From Paraliobacillus sp. PM-2 (lineage in GTDB: Bacteria > Bacillota > Bacilli > Bacillales > Amphibacillaceae): a DNA stretch of 64,000 nucleotides. Of this stretch, positions 53,914 through 63,288 are shown one piece after another; position 1 is the stretch's first letter, and the number at the start of each line of letters is the position of its first letter. The position numbers and the translations under genes are program-made. Below the pieces are notes generated by a model, which was not told the DNA's origin, made no database searches, and was given only the letters and a program-made list of their open reading frames with translations. The DNA lies in NCBI RefSeq assembly GCF_001368815.1, contig NZ_CTEI01000002.1, positions 620,001 through 684,000 on the forward strand, read 5' to 3'.

Positions 53914-54150
53914 AAAAAAAGACACTCATCCCTAAAAATGGGACGAGAGTCTTCCCGCGGTACCACCCAAGATTAATGTCTACTCAAACAGACACTCACT
54001 TTTCTTTCTTTAACGCAGAAAAATACGGTAATAGCTACTATTCGTTCACCATTACAACATAAAAGGCGAGTTCATAAAGAACAAGAGCAACTTCCACCAA
54101 CCGTTACCTCTCTAAATTATCTTGTATCACTTTACTACTATTCCTTATCA
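53914..54150 (-). promoter_or_regulatory. Leucine T-box riboswitch with terminator
   Basis: On the minus strand: Stem I with AGAGAGGTAACGGTTGGTGG, the probable specifier codon CTC (54068-54070) in GAACTCGCC, the invariant T-box GGGTGGTACCGCG (53956-53968), then a terminator (CGTCCC ATTTTT AGGGATG within a longer stem) and T7 at 53914-53920. The Leu specifier agrees with the gene it controls. Confidence 0.93.
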
Positions 54151-54176
54151 TTGTTATTCCTTCTTATTGTACACGT

Positions 54177-54205
54177 ATTTTAAAAAAAACACCACCATTT
54201 GTCAA
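54177..54205 (-). promoter_or_regulatory. Sigma-A promoter of leuS
   Basis: On the minus strand, TTGACA (54200-54205) and TAAAAT (54177-54182) are 17 bases apart, directly ahead of the T-box leader. Confidence 0.82.
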
Positions 54206-54265
54206 GTTAACACAAACTGATTTCAACATAATGTTCGATTAATCATTTTCTGTTTCTCAAGAAAA

Positions 54266-54287
54266 AATCTCCCATAATAGGGAGATT
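54266..54287 (-). terminator. Terminator of ytzC
   Basis: AATCTCCC pairs with GGGAGATT around a 6-base loop and is followed on the minus strand by TTTT. Confidence 0.85.
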
Positions 54288-54289
54288 AA

Positions 54290-54565
54290 TTAATCATGTA
54301 ATTGATTTTCATCTAATATCATGTCATTTAAATATCGACTAACTTGTAAGTGTAGACGATGAAGTTGTTCTTTTTGCTGATGATTCGCACTGTGCATTAA
54401 TTTCTCAATTTCAGCTTCCAAATTACTTAATTCCGTTTGAGCTTGATTGTATGATGTGTTTATTTCATAACCATTTCGATTAGCTTGATCTAATTCATGT
54501 TTTGCCTGTGTAATGATTTCTTCTGTTTTATTTATCATTGCTTCCATTGATTCTCTTGTTGCCAT
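54290..54565 (-). CDS. ytzC: DUF2524 protein YtzC
   Basis: The 91-residue protein is a predicted coiled coil (MINKTEEIITQAKHELDQAN...AQTELSNLEAEIEKLM) with no membrane span. It matches the DUF2524 (YtzC) family, known only in Bacillus and relatives, of unknown function. GAGGTGA precedes the ATG. It is upstream of the leuS promoter and divergent from ytqA, as in B. subtilis. Confidence 0.86.
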   Translation of the reverse strand: MATRESMEAMINKTEEIITQAKHELDQANRNGYEINTSYNQAQTELSNLEAEIEKLMHSANHQQKEQLHRLHLQVSRYLNDMILDENQLHD

Positions 54566-54700
54566 ATTATCACCTCATTTTTTAGCTTGTACAAAACGGA
54601 ATAAATCATACGCCCCAGTGATTTTCATCATTGATTCGTGCTACAATAAATCATATGCTAAACAAGCATTTATTTTATTATTTAAAAAGGAGTTTTTTTG

Positions 54701-55663
54701 TTGCAAAATCCATTTCCATATTCGTTTGATCAAAAACGGTATCACTCATGGAATTATCATTTAAAAAATACGTTTGGTGAAAAAATATTTAAAGTGGCAC
54801 TTGATGGAGGGTTTGATTGTCCTAATCGAGACGGCACAGTTGCACATGGTGGTTGTACATTTTGTTCTGCTGCAGGAAGCGGAGACTTTGCTGGTGATCG
54901 AGTCGATGACTTAGAAACGCAATTTAATAAAGTGAAAGAGAGCATGCACCATAAATGGAAAAATGCTAAATACATGGGTTATTTTCAAGCATACACGAAT
55001 ACACATGCACCAGTCAGTGAACTGCGTGAAAAATTTGAGACCATTTTAAAGCAAGATGGTGTCATTGGTCTATCTATCGCAACACGACCAGATTGCTTAC
55101 CTGATGATGTTGTCGACTATTTAGCAGAACTAAATGAACGTACTTACTTGTGGGTTGAATTGGGATTGCAGACCATGCACCAACAAACATCTGACCTAAT
55201 TAATCGTGCACACGATATGGCATGTTATCTACAAGGAGTAGAAAAATTACGCAAACATAACATTCGTATTTGCACACACATTATCAATGGTCTGCCTGGA
55301 GAAGATTATCAAATGATGCTTGATACTGCCAAAGCTGTTAGTGAAATGGATGTTCAAGGGATAAAAATTCATCTGATGCATTTGCTAAAGGGAACGCCAA
55401 TGGTAAAGCAATATGAAAAAGGAATGTTAAGATTCATGTCTAAAGAGGATTACATTAAGCTTGTTGTTGACCAGTTAGAAATACTGCCACAAGAAATGAT
55501 TATTCATCGTATTACAGGGGATGGACCACCAGAATTATTAATTGGACCAATGTGGAGTATGAATAAATGGGAAGTGTTGAATGCTATTGACGCAGAACTT
55601 TTACGTCGTGATAGCTGGCAAGGAAAGTACTACAATACTACACCAAAGGTACTCACATGTTAA
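54701..55663 (+). CDS. ytqA: Radical SAM protein YtqA (TIGR01212 family)
   Basis: The 320-residue protein belongs to the YtqA-type radical SAM family. The iron-sulfur cluster cysteines lie in FDCPNRDGTVAHGGCTFCSA; the spacing (C-x11-C-x2-C) differs from the classical CxxxCxxC and is typical of this group. Other conserved stretches are YFQAYTNTHAPV, ATRPDCLPDD and WVELGLQTMH. Substrate is not established; tRNA modification has been suggested for relatives. The second of two TTG codons (54701) has the better spacing to AAGGAG. The gene overlaps ytqB by 7 bases, so they are coupled. Confidence 0.92.
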   Translation: MQNPFPYSFDQKRYHSWNYHLKNTFGEKIFKVALDGGFDCPNRDGTVAHGGCTFCSAAGSGDFAGDRVDDLETQFNKVKESMHHKWKNAKYMGYFQAYTNTHAPVSELREKFETILKQDGVIGLSIATRPDCLPDDVVDYLAELNERTYLWVELGLQTMHQQTSDLINRAHDMACYLQGVEKLRKHNIRICTHIINGLPGEDYQMMLDTAKAVSEMDVQGIKIHLMHLLKGTPMVKQYEKGMLRFMSKEDYIKLVVDQLEILPQEMIIHRITGDGPPELLIGPMWSMNKWEVLNAIDAELLRRDSWQGKYYNTTPKVLTC

Positions 55664-56235
55664 AACCTATCTTATCGTTTGCGCATGAGTTAATCGAAGC
55701 TGCAATTGAACCAGGAGACTTGGTTGTTGATGCAACATGTGGCAATGGAAATGACACAGTCATCCTCAGTAAAAGAACAGGTAATGGCGGGAAAGTATTA
55801 GCTTTTGACATTCAAGAACAAGCAATAGAAACAACAAAGAAACGTTTGGTTCAACATCAAATTACAAATGTAGAGCTTATTTTAGATGGACATGAACACG
55901 TGGAGCAATATATCCCGCAACAAATGAAACACAAATTAGCTGGTGCAATATTTAATCTTGGTTATCTTCCTAGAAGTGATAAACAAGTAATTACCAAGCC
56001 AGCCACTACAATAAAAGCAATCGATAAAATAGCTACTACTTTAAAGCCAGGTGGCATCATAGTATGTGTGGTTTATCATGGCCATCCTGGTGGCGAAGAA
56101 GAGAAACAAGCGTTGTTAAATCATTTCACTACTTTTGATCAAGATCATTTTCGTGTACTCCAGCACGGATTTATTAATCAAATGAACAATCCCCCCTTTA
56201 TATTAGCAATAGAAAAGAAAAGCCAAAGAAATTAA
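55657..56235 (+). CDS. ytqB: Class I SAM-dependent methyltransferase YtqB
   Basis: The 192-residue protein has a Rossmann-fold SAM site: VVDATCGNGNDTVILSKR (about 23-40), KVLAFDIQEQAIETTK and a C-terminal GGIIVCVVYHGHPGGEEEK, typical of the rRNA-methyltransferase-like YtqB family. Substrate is unknown; tRNA is possible given its link to ytqA. The ATG lies inside the ytqA 3' end. The last 4 bases overlap the convergent ytpB gene. Confidence 0.9.
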   Translation: MLKPILSFAHELIEAAIEPGDLVVDATCGNGNDTVILSKRTGNGGKVLAFDIQEQAIETTKKRLVQHQITNVELILDGHEHVEQYIPQQMKHKLAGAIFNLGYLPRSDKQVITKPATTIKAIDKIATTLKPGGIIVCVVYHGHPGGEEEKQALLNHFTTFDQDHFRVLQHGFINQMNNPPFILAIEKKSQRN

Positions 56236-57311
56236 TTTTCTTTGGCTTTTCCTTTAAAATGATTGTATATTTTAATGTTCAGATGAAAGAAAGTAGAGTG
56301 AATACCACTCGCCTGCAACAACATTTTAGTCACTTCTTTACCATTGCTTAGCTTTTTCACTTTTGGATCTGCTAAATATAGTCCAACTAGCCCCTTATGT
56401 ACCATTTCATGAAAATGTCTATGTGGTAGTGGTTGTATACTTTTATTTGTCTGCTTTATAAAAAACAATAGTCGTTCTTTCAGATGCTGTTCATCACGAT
56501 AGTAATGGCAGAAATTCAAATCATCTTCCTCTAAATCTTCTTGTTGATCGATATAATAATCTAATAAAATATGTAGGCCTTGCATAAATGGAAAGTAACT
56601 ATCGAATATTTTTTTAGCTAAATAATCATCCGCTTTTCCAGCCATTGCATAAGAGACTATACAAAAGATTCCTAAGGTCGATCCACTAGATGCGGAAAAT
56701 TCATACCAGCTTAATGATGGCCATTTATCCTTAAATTTTTTATACCAATTTTCCAATCGTGGAATACGCTCTTCTTTCTTTACGTGTTTGTACACTTGTA
56801 AATCACTATATAATTGTTCTAACTGCAAGCAGTACTGTTGAATGATTGAGTAAGATGGCAAAGTAAGTAATGCTTGTTGACAGGTTTGAACAAGTTCAGA
56901 TAAATACCCCCCATCATCTTGATCGGAACGATAGGCATAGTAATTTTTTAATGGCGCATCTGGTGAAAGTGCATCTTCCATTGATTGATGCAGCATACGA
57001 AAATCTTTGGGATCTAACGAAGTACTTCGATCACATAAATTATCTAAATAATCGCTTATTGTTTGATAAGCAACAATAAATTCAATGGAATCTAACCATC
57101 TATCTTCCGCTAACACACTATAAACACTACCACCTTGGCAATGAAACTTTTTTGATTGTATACTCGCTAGAGCTTGTTCCCTTAATTCTTGATTTGGAAT
57201 TAATTCGGCTTTGTTTTTCCAATAATGCAATTGTTTTGAGACTTCTGGAAATATTTTTTTAAAAACAGATCGCATAAGTAATGGTGCAAACCTCGTAACT
57301 TGATAACGCAC
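56232..57311 (-). CDS. ytpB: Tetraprenyl-beta-curcumene synthase (YtpB)
   Basis: The 359-residue DUF2600 enzyme is a large, soluble all-helical class IB terpene synthase that cyclises C35 (heptaprenyl) diphosphate to tetraprenyl-beta-curcumene, a precursor of sesquarterpenes. The metal-binding acidic motif is DYLDNLCDRS (about 87-96) and a second acidic segment is ILLDYYIDQQEDLEEDD. B. subtilis makes sesquarterpenes of this kind in spores. Translation appears to start with GTG at 57311, with GAGG upstream. It ends in a 4-base overlap with ytqB, and the asnB terminator lies upstream. Confidence 0.9.
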   Translation of the reverse strand: MRYQVTRFAPLLMRSVFKKIFPEVSKQLHYWKNKAELIPNQELREQALASIQSKKFHCQGGSVYSVLAEDRWLDSIEFIVAYQTISDYLDNLCDRSTSLDPKDFRMLHQSMEDALSPDAPLKNYYAYRSDQDDGGYLSELVQTCQQALLTLPSYSIIQQYCLQLEQLYSDLQVYKHVKKEERIPRLENWYKKFKDKWPSLSWYEFSASSGSTLGIFCIVSYAMAGKADDYLAKKIFDSYFPFMQGLHILLDYYIDQQEDLEEDDLNFCHYYRDEQHLKERLLFFIKQTNKSIQPLPHRHFHEMVHKGLVGLYLADPKVKKLSNGKEVTKMLLQASGIHSTFFHLNIKIYNHFKGKAKEN

Positions 57312-57462
57312 AGTTAATACCTCATTTCTTTTAAAACCTCGAAAATTTCATCTCCATACAGTATACCATCTATTTTCATCTTTTGTTTTACATAAAAATG
57401 ACTTTTTTGCTTGATACACAATATATCACATTTACAATAGCTAATTGTCCTATGAAGGAAAA

Positions 57463-57496
57463 ATGCATCCATTTGCTTAAATAAGCCTGGATGCAT
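57463..57496 (-). terminator. Terminator of asnB
   Basis: ATGCATCC (57463-57470) pairs with GGATGCAT (57489-57496), with extra pairing in the loop (GCTTA/TAAGC), and is followed on the minus strand by TTTTTCC. Confidence 0.85.
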
Positions 57497-57501
57497 CAGG
57501 A

Positions 57502-59388
57502 TTACATTGTATCTACCATACGCTTACTTCTTTCAATTTCACCCTCGAATTCTTCTTCAACATATAATTTATGCCATAACATGAACATTAAAACAGTCCA
57601 GATCTTTCTACTGTAATCTCCTTTTCCTTTACAGTGATCCTCAAGCAATTTTAAAATATACGTTTTCTTCAGCAAATGGTCTGTTTTGCTTTCTTTAATT
57701 AGTTTAATTGCCCAATCATATAATTCATTCTTTAACCAATGCCTAATCGGAACAGGAAAACCTAATTTTTTTCGATCTAGTACATGATCAGGTACAATTC
57801 CTCTAGCAGCTTCCCTTAAAATAAATTTTGTTGTGCCATTGGCAATTTTTTGATCAACAGGGATCTGACTGGCTACACGAAACACTTCTTTATCTAAAAA
57901 TGGTACACGTAACTCTAAAGCATGTGCCATTGTCATTCGATCAGCCTTTAATAAGATATCTCCTCGAAGCCACGTGTGAATGTCGACATATTGCATTTTA
58001 TGCACTGCATGCTCTTTGGATACTGCACCATAGAGTGGAGTGGTAATCTGCTGGTATACATTGTTGGGATGATAGTGTTGTAAAATATTCTTCTTCTCAC
58101 TATTTTCAAACATTTTCGCATTTCCAATGTATCTTTCTGATAAAGGTGTTGTCCCACGCTCCAGAAAGCTTTTACCCTTCATTCCTTCTGGTAACACTTT
58201 TGCTAGTCGTTTAAGCAATTGGTTTAACATATTTGGTAGTTTGTTAAAAATTCTCAAATCATGTGGTTCACGATAAATATTATAACCACCAAATAATTCA
58301 TCTGCACCTTCACCTGATAGCACTACTTTCACTTGTTTACTAGCTTCTCTTGCTACAAAGTACAATGGCACGCAAGCTGGATCTGCAAGCGGATCATCCA
58401 TATGCCAAATGATTTTTGGTAACTCTTTTACAAATTCTTCTGGGGTAATCGTATAAGAAACATTTTCCACATTCAATTTCTGTGCTGTTTCTTTTGCAAC
58501 ATCTACTTCAGAATAACCTTCTTGTTCGAACCCTACTGAGAATGTTTTTATATCAGGGTTAAACTGTTTTGCAATAGAAACAATAAGAGAGGAGTCAATT
58601 CCCCCAGACAAAAACGAACCTACAGGTACATCACTGCGCATATGAACGTTGACCGAATCAAATAGTACCTTTTGAATACGATCTACCCATACATGCTTTT
58701 CTTTTTTGATAGGATAAAAACCAGCCTGCCAATAAGCATAAAATGTAATAGACGCGTCCTTTTGTTTAATAAAATAATGACCTGGCTCTACTTTATAAAT
58801 ATCTCCAGACATGGATAATGGTTCTGGAACATATTGAAAGCTAAGATAATGCTGTAATGCCTCTAAATTTACTTCTTCATTATCTAGGTAAGTTAAACTC
58901 TTCTTCTCTGAAGCAAACTGTATCTCTTGATCGGCTTTTTTATAATAAAGTGGTTTTATTCCAAAAGGGTCACGTGCACCATAAAACGTCTCTTCTTGTT
59001 TATCCCATATCAAAATCGAGAACATTCCACGCAATTGTTTAAAAGCTTCTTCACGATAATGATGAAACATTGAAATAACAACTTCTGTATCAGAATCGGT
59101 TTCAAATTTATAGCCCTTTTCGATTAATAAATTCTTTAGTTCAATGTAGTTATAAATCTCTCCATTAAATACCATCCAATACCGTTCATCTTGATATGAA
59201 AATGGTTGATGACCATGCTCTAAATCAATAATACTCAATCGTCGAAAGGCAAAAGATACATATGCATCCTCATAATATCCTTCATCATCAGGACCACGAT
59301 GCGTAATAAGTGCATTTTGAGAATATAATTCATTTGTTTCATCGTTTCGTTTGGGTTGATTTCTTATAATACCAATAAAACCACACAT
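57502..59388 (-). CDS. asnB: Glutamine-hydrolysing asparagine synthetase
   Basis: AsnB makes asparagine from aspartate, ATP and glutamine. The 628-residue protein has an N-terminal class II glutaminase domain whose nucleophile is Cys2 (MCGFIGII), with RLSIIDLEHGHQPF and NGEIYNYIEL, and a C-terminal synthetase with the ATP-binding SGGIDSSLIVSIA (about 260) and LSGEGADELFGGY. The ATG at 59388 puts Cys at position 2, which the mechanism requires; the TTG three codons earlier would not. Length matches B. subtilis AsnB (632). It lies between ytpB and metK on the same strand. Confidence 0.97.
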   Translation of the reverse strand: MCGFIGIIRNQPKRNDETNELYSQNALITHRGPDDEGYYEDAYVSFAFRRLSIIDLEHGHQPFSYQDERYWMVFNGEIYNYIELKNLLIEKGYKFETDSDTEVVISMFHHYREEAFKQLRGMFSILIWDKQEETFYGARDPFGIKPLYYKKADQEIQFASEKKSLTYLDNEEVNLEALQHYLSFQYVPEPLSMSGDIYKVEPGHYFIKQKDASITFYAYWQAGFYPIKKEKHVWVDRIQKVLFDSVNVHMRSDVPVGSFLSGGIDSSLIVSIAKQFNPDIKTFSVGFEQEGYSEVDVAKETAQKLNVENVSYTITPEEFVKELPKIIWHMDDPLADPACVPLYFVAREASKQVKVVLSGEGADELFGGYNIYREPHDLRIFNKLPNMLNQLLKRLAKVLPEGMKGKSFLERGTTPLSERYIGNAKMFENSEKKNILQHYHPNNVYQQITTPLYGAVSKEHAVHKMQYVDIHTWLRGDILLKADRMTMAHALELRVPFLDKEVFRVASQIPVDQKIANGTTKFILREAARGIVPDHVLDRKKLGFPVPIRHWLKNELYDWAIKLIKESKTDHLLKKTYILKLLEDHCKGKGDYSRKIWTVLMFMLWHKLYVEEEFEGEIERSKRMVDTM

Positions 59389-59519
59389 ATGCTTCAATTC
59401 TCCTCATTTAATTACAAACTTGTATTTACATTAAAATTAGACGTTTCTTATGTCACTATTGTTTCATTTATTGTTATTTTACTTGAAATGCATTTTATTC
59501 TCAAAAAATAAGAGTCTAA

Positions 59520-59548
59520 AAAGCACTAGGTTCTATACCTAGCACTTT
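59520..59548 (-). terminator. Terminator of metK
   Basis: AAAGCACTAGG (59520-59530) pairs with CCTAGCACTTT (59538-59548) with two wobbles on the minus strand, followed there by TTTTAG. Confidence 0.75.
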
Positions 59549-59562
59549 CATATTTTTTTATT

Positions 59563-60759
59563 TTATTGTACAAACGCTTGTAATGCTTCTACCTTATCCA
59601 AGCTTTCCCAAGGAAATACAACATCTGTTCTTCCAAAATGACCATAAGCAGCAGTTTGACGATAAATTGGCTTACGTAAATCAAGCATTTTTATAATTCC
59701 TGCTGGACGCAAATCAAAAATCGCTCTTACTGCTTCTACCAATTTTTCTTCATCCACTTTACCACTACCAAATGTATTAATGGAAATAGATACAGGTTCT
59801 GCTACACCAATTGCATAAGCAAGCTGCACCTCACATGCTGTTGCTAGTTCAGCTGCCACAATATTTTTGGCAACATATCTGGCTGCATAAGCTGCAGAAC
59901 GGTCTACTTTTGTAGCATCCTTACCGCTAAATGCACCACCACCATGACGAGCATATCCACCATACGTATCAACAATAATTTTTCTTCCCGTTAAACCAGC
60001 ATCCCCTTGAGGTCCACCAATAACAAATCGACCTGTTGGATTAATAAAATATTTTGTGTGATCATCTAATAGATCTTCTGAAACAATCGGTTTAATTACA
60101 TGTTCTTTTAAATCCTTTTGAATCTTATCTAATGGAATATCTGGATGATGTTGGGTAGAGATAACAATTGTATCTATTCGAATTGGGTTATCCTGTTCAT
60201 CGTATTCTACTGTGACCTGTGTTTTGCCATCTGGTCTTAAATAATCTAATGTTTTATCTTTTCTCACATCAGCAAGTTGTTTGGCTAATTTATGCGCCAA
60301 AGCAATTGGTAAAGGCATTAATTCTTTTGTTTCATTGTTTGCGTAACCAAACATCAACCCTTGGTCTCCTGCACCGATCGCTTCGATTTCATCATCGGTC
60401 ATATTACCTTCACGCGCTTCTAATGCTTGGTCAACACCACCAGCGATATCAGGTGATTGCTCATCAATTGCTGTCAGCACTGCACAAGTCTCGGCATCAA
60501 ATCCAAATTTTGCTCTTGTATATCCAATTTCTTTAATGGTTTTTCTAACAATTTGTGGGATATCTACATACGTAGATGTAGTAATTTCTCCAGCAACTAA
60601 CACTAATCCTGTCGTCACAGTAGTCTCACACGCTACACGTGCATTTGGATCATTTTTTAAAATTTCATCAAGAATCGCATCAGAGATTTGATCACTAATT
60701 TTATCAGGATGCCCCTCTGTTACTGATTCTGAGGTGAATAATCGACGATTTGCAGCCAT
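59563..60759 (-). CDS. metK: S-adenosylmethionine synthetase
   Basis: MetK makes SAM from methionine and ATP. The 398-residue protein has the family's sites: [20 protein letters not shown] (His, Asp at the phosphate site), [12 protein letters not shown] (methionine-binding hexapeptide), [20 protein letters not shown] and [19 protein letters not shown] (P-loop). Length matches B. subtilis (400). GAAGGGAG precedes the ATG. Its leader seems to lack the S-box riboswitch that usually precedes metK in Bacillales. Confidence 0.98.
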   Translation of the reverse strand: MAANRRLFTSESVTEGHPDKISDQISDAILDEILKNDPNARVACETTVTTGLVLVAGEITTSTYVDIPQIVRKTIKEIGYTRAKFGFDAETCAVLTAIDEQSPDIAGGVDQALEAREGNMTDDEIEAIGAGDQGLMFGYANNETKELMPLPIALAHKLAKQLADVRKDKTLDYLRPDGKTQVTVEYDEQDNPIRIDTIVISTQHHPDIPLDKIQKDLKEHVIKPIVSEDLLDDHTKYFINPTGRFVIGGPQGDAGLTGRKIIVDTYGGYARHGGGAFSGKDATKVDRSAAYAARYVAKNIVAAELATACEVQLAYAIGVAEPVSISINTFGSGKVDEEKLVEAVRAIFDLRPAGIIKMLDLRKPIYRQTAAYGHFGRTDVVFPWESLDKVEALQAFVQ

Positions 60760-60930
60760 TCTGCTAAATCTCCCTTCTTACACTTCTACCGACTATAAAA
60801 TTTTGTCGAATAAATTTATTTTACGCGTTCCTTATTTATTCTGCAATAATAATGTCTAGTAACTTTATGCTTTTCCTAATAGTAACTAGTTTACATCATT
60901 TATTTATCTTTAGGAATACACTCGAATGTT

Positions 60931-60959
60931 ATCGTAACGGAACCCTTTATTATTGTCAA
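60931..60959 (-). promoter_or_regulatory. Sigma-A promoter of metK
   Basis: On the minus strand, TTGACA (60954-60959) and TACGAT (60931-60936) are 17 bases apart. The start near 60924 gives a leader of about 165 bases, in which I find no S-box core. Confidence 0.75.
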
Positions 60960-60986
60960 TATAAATGAGCCTTATTGCTAATGAAT

Positions 60987-61364
60987 CTAATGAATTCGAC
61001 AGGTTCCATTTGTACATTTATTTTTAAATAATCGGTAACGATTTCTTGCTACAAAACGATAAATTGGATTCCCGATCCGATCTGCATATGGTAAATAAGC
61101 TAGTAAACCTAACCAGCTAGTAAGTACACAACGAAGTAAAATATACCTAACAGCATAAAAACCTTTTACTATCTTTCCATCCGGTCGTTTTAAATGAATC
61201 TCTCCTTCTAATGCTTGCTTATCTTTTTCTGAAAGCTTTATTCTTTGCTGATACTCCTGTAACGATTCCCATTTAAACACACGAAACCAATCGAACCACT
61301 TCATTATTTTTTTACTTTGATTACAAAGATAACAATATTGGTCATATAAAATAAGGGTCTTCAT
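60987..61364 (-). CDS. DCC-family thiol-disulfide oxidoreductase-like protein (DUF393)
   Basis: The 125-residue DUF393 protein has a thioredoxin-like N-terminus with the CxxC pair in LYDQYCYLCNQSKK (about 11-14), a core segment DGKIVKGFYAVRYIL and two basic, hydrophobic C-terminal helices (GNPIYRFVARNRYRLFK) with a final Cys pair (KNKCTNGTCRIH). The usual DCC motif is DGxCxxC; here DQYCYLC replaces the Gly. A membrane-linked redox role is likely but unproven. AGGAGGTG precedes the ATG. It lies upstream of the metK promoter, divergent from the ABC transporter genes. Confidence 0.84.
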   Translation of the reverse strand: MKTLILYDQYCYLCNQSKKIMKWFDWFRVFKWESLQEYQQRIKLSEKDKQALEGEIHLKRPDGKIVKGFYAVRYILLRCVLTSWLGLLAYLPYADRIGNPIYRFVARNRYRLFKNKCTNGTCRIH

Positions 61365-61504
61365 TTTAAAAACACCTCCTAATACAAGTATTCCACTTCT
61401 CTTTTCCCATTAATCCTTTATCCTTTTAGAAAGAAACTAGGCAAGCACACATTTTAATTTTTTCGCATAGAGTAAAGCAAATCATTGAATGAAGGAGCCC
61501 TATT

Positions 61505-62494
61505 ATGAAAAAACATTATTTTTTACCTATATCATTTTTGTTGTTACTCTTCATTACTGGTTGCACAAATACAAATGATTTAACTGAAGTAAAAGTTGCT
61601 GAAGTTACTAGAAGTATCTTTTATGCACCACAATACGTTGCATTAGAAGAAGGCTATTTTGAAGAAGAAGGATTAGAAGTTGAGCTACAAACAATTGCTG
61701 GCGGAGATAAGGTAATGACTTCTCTTTTATCTGAAGGATCAGACATTGGTTTAGTTGGATCAGAAACATCTATTTATGTAAAAGCACAAGGAGCAGAAGA
61801 CCCTATTATTAACTTTGCACAATTGACCCAAACCGATGGAACCTTCCTTATCGCTAGAGAACCCGTTGAAAATTTTTCATATGACGATTTAAAAGAAAGT
61901 GAGTTTTTAGGTCAACGCAAGGGTGGGATGCCACAAATGGTTGGAGAATATGTACTTAAAGAACACGGCATTGATCCACACAAAGATTTGAATTTGATTC
62001 AAAATATTGACTTTGCAAACATTGCTAGTTCTTTTTTATCTGGTACCGGTGATTATGTACAATTATTTGAACCAACGGCTAGCCAATTCGTAAAAGATGG
62101 AAATGGTACCATTGTAGCTTCTTTTGGTGAAGATTCTGGTCATGTTCCTTATACGGTATTTATGGCAAAACAAAGCTATTTAGAAAAAAATCGTGATACA
62201 GCTAAGAAATTCACACGTGCGGTATACAAAGCACAACAATTTATACAGGAAAATGACCCAAAAACAATTGCTCGGATTGTTCAACCTTATTTTGAAGAAA
62301 CAGATCTACATTTATTAACTTCTTCTGTCGAGCGATATAAATCACAAGGATCTTATGCAGAGAATCCATTACTTGATGAAGAAGAATGGAATAATCTAAA
62401 GGCTATCATGGATGAAGCAGGTGAACTGCCAGCAGATGTAAAACACAATGCTATTGTCAATACAGAGATCGCTGAAGAGGTTATGAATGAATAA
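61505..62494 (+). CDS. ytlA: ABC transporter substrate-binding lipoprotein (YtlA-like)
   Basis: The 329-residue protein has a lipoprotein signal (LLLLFITGCTNTN, Cys about 20) and an NMT1/SsuA/ThiY-type binding fold: SIFYAPQYVALEEGYFEEEGLEVEL at the N-terminus and GGDKVMTSLLSEGSDIGLVGSE. Proteins of this class bind sulfonates, nitrate or pyrimidine thiamine precursors; the ligand here is unknown. It matches the YtlA-YtlC-YtlD set near metK in B. subtilis. GAAGGAG precedes the ATG. Confidence 0.88.
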   Translation: MKKHYFLPISFLLLLFITGCTNTNDLTEVKVAEVTRSIFYAPQYVALEEGYFEEEGLEVELQTIAGGDKVMTSLLSEGSDIGLVGSETSIYVKAQGAEDPIINFAQLTQTDGTFLIAREPVENFSYDDLKESEFLGQRKGGMPQMVGEYVLKEHGIDPHKDLNLIQNIDFANIASSFLSGTGDYVQLFEPTASQFVKDGNGTIVASFGEDSGHVPYTVFMAKQSYLEKNRDTAKKFTRAVYKAQQFIQENDPKTIARIVQPYFEETDLHLLTSSVERYKSQGSYAENPLLDEEEWNNLKAIMDEAGELPADVKHNAIVNTEIAEEVMNE

Positions 62495-62508
62495 GGAGGT
62501 TATGTTCC

Positions 62509-63288
62509 TTGAGTTTTTTACAATTGAAACAAATCACGCATTATTATTTCAACCCATCCAATTATACGAAGGCTTTAAATAATATTTCGATTTCTGTAGA
62601 TGAAGGAACCTTTATTTCAATCTTAGGACCAAGCGGTTGCGGAAAAACAACCTTACTATCCATTATGGCTGGTATTATTGAACCGACATTTGGAAATGTT
62701 TCGATAAATAACACCCCCTTAAAAAAAACACAAAGAGAAATTGGCTATATGCTCCAACAAGATTATTTATTTCCTTGGAAAAACATTATAGACAATGTTT
62801 TAATTGGCCCAAAAATAATCGGAAGTCACCAAGAGGAAATGACTGAAAAAGCAAAGCAATTATTAATAGATATGGGCTTAGAGACAGTATTAAAATCTTA
62901 TCCAAATAATCTCTCGGGGGGAATGCGTCAGCGCGTTGCACTTGCCCGCACGTTGATTACTAATCCTTCTTTACTTTTGTTAGATGAACCTTTTTCTGCA
63001 TTAGATTTTCAAACGAAATTAAAGCTAGAAGATTTTGTTTCTGCATTATTAAAGCAATATCATAAAACATCCATATTAGTCACACATGATATAGGAGAAG
63101 CAATTGCGATGAGTGATCAAATTTATTTAATGAAAGCCGCTCCTGGAGAAATTCACCAGAGGTTTGAAGTTCCAATTGAAGTTCGCGATCTTTCTCCTTT
63201 TGAGGCACGTAAACATATTAAATACCAACATTTATTCGATCGCATTTGGGAGGAGTTGAATAGCCTTGAAACGAAATCAACTATCTGA
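62509..63288 (+). CDS. ytlC: ABC transporter ATP-binding protein (YtlC-like)
   Basis: The 259-residue ATPase has Walker [13 protein letters not shown] (about 42-52), a Q-loop ([11 protein letters not shown]), signature [14 protein letters not shown] (about 136), Walker [13 protein letters not shown] and H-loop [10 protein letters not shown], all of the nitrate/sulfonate importer type. It starts with TTG, with AAGGAGG 9 bases upstream, 14 bases after the binding-protein gene. It overlaps the permease gene by 23 bases, so translation is coupled. Confidence 0.92.
   Translation: MSFLQLKQITHYYFNPSNYTKALNNISISVDEGTFISILGPSGCGKTTLLSIMAGIIEPTFGNVSINNTPLKKTQREIGYMLQQDYLFPWKNIIDNVLIGPKIIGSHQEEMTEKAKQLLIDMGLETVLKSYPNNLSGGMRQRVALARTLITNPSLLLLDEPFSALDFQTKLKLEDFVSALLKQYHKTSILVTHDIGEAIAMSDQIYLMKAAPGEIHQRFEVPIEVRDLSPFEARKHIKYQHLFDRIWEELNSLETKSTI

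Noticed and set aside
61365-61504. Possible thiamine (TPP) riboswitch ahead of the ABC importer, since the binding protein is ThiY-like
   Set aside because: The gap is only 140 bases and contains no CTGAGA or similar TPP core, nor a terminator stem.
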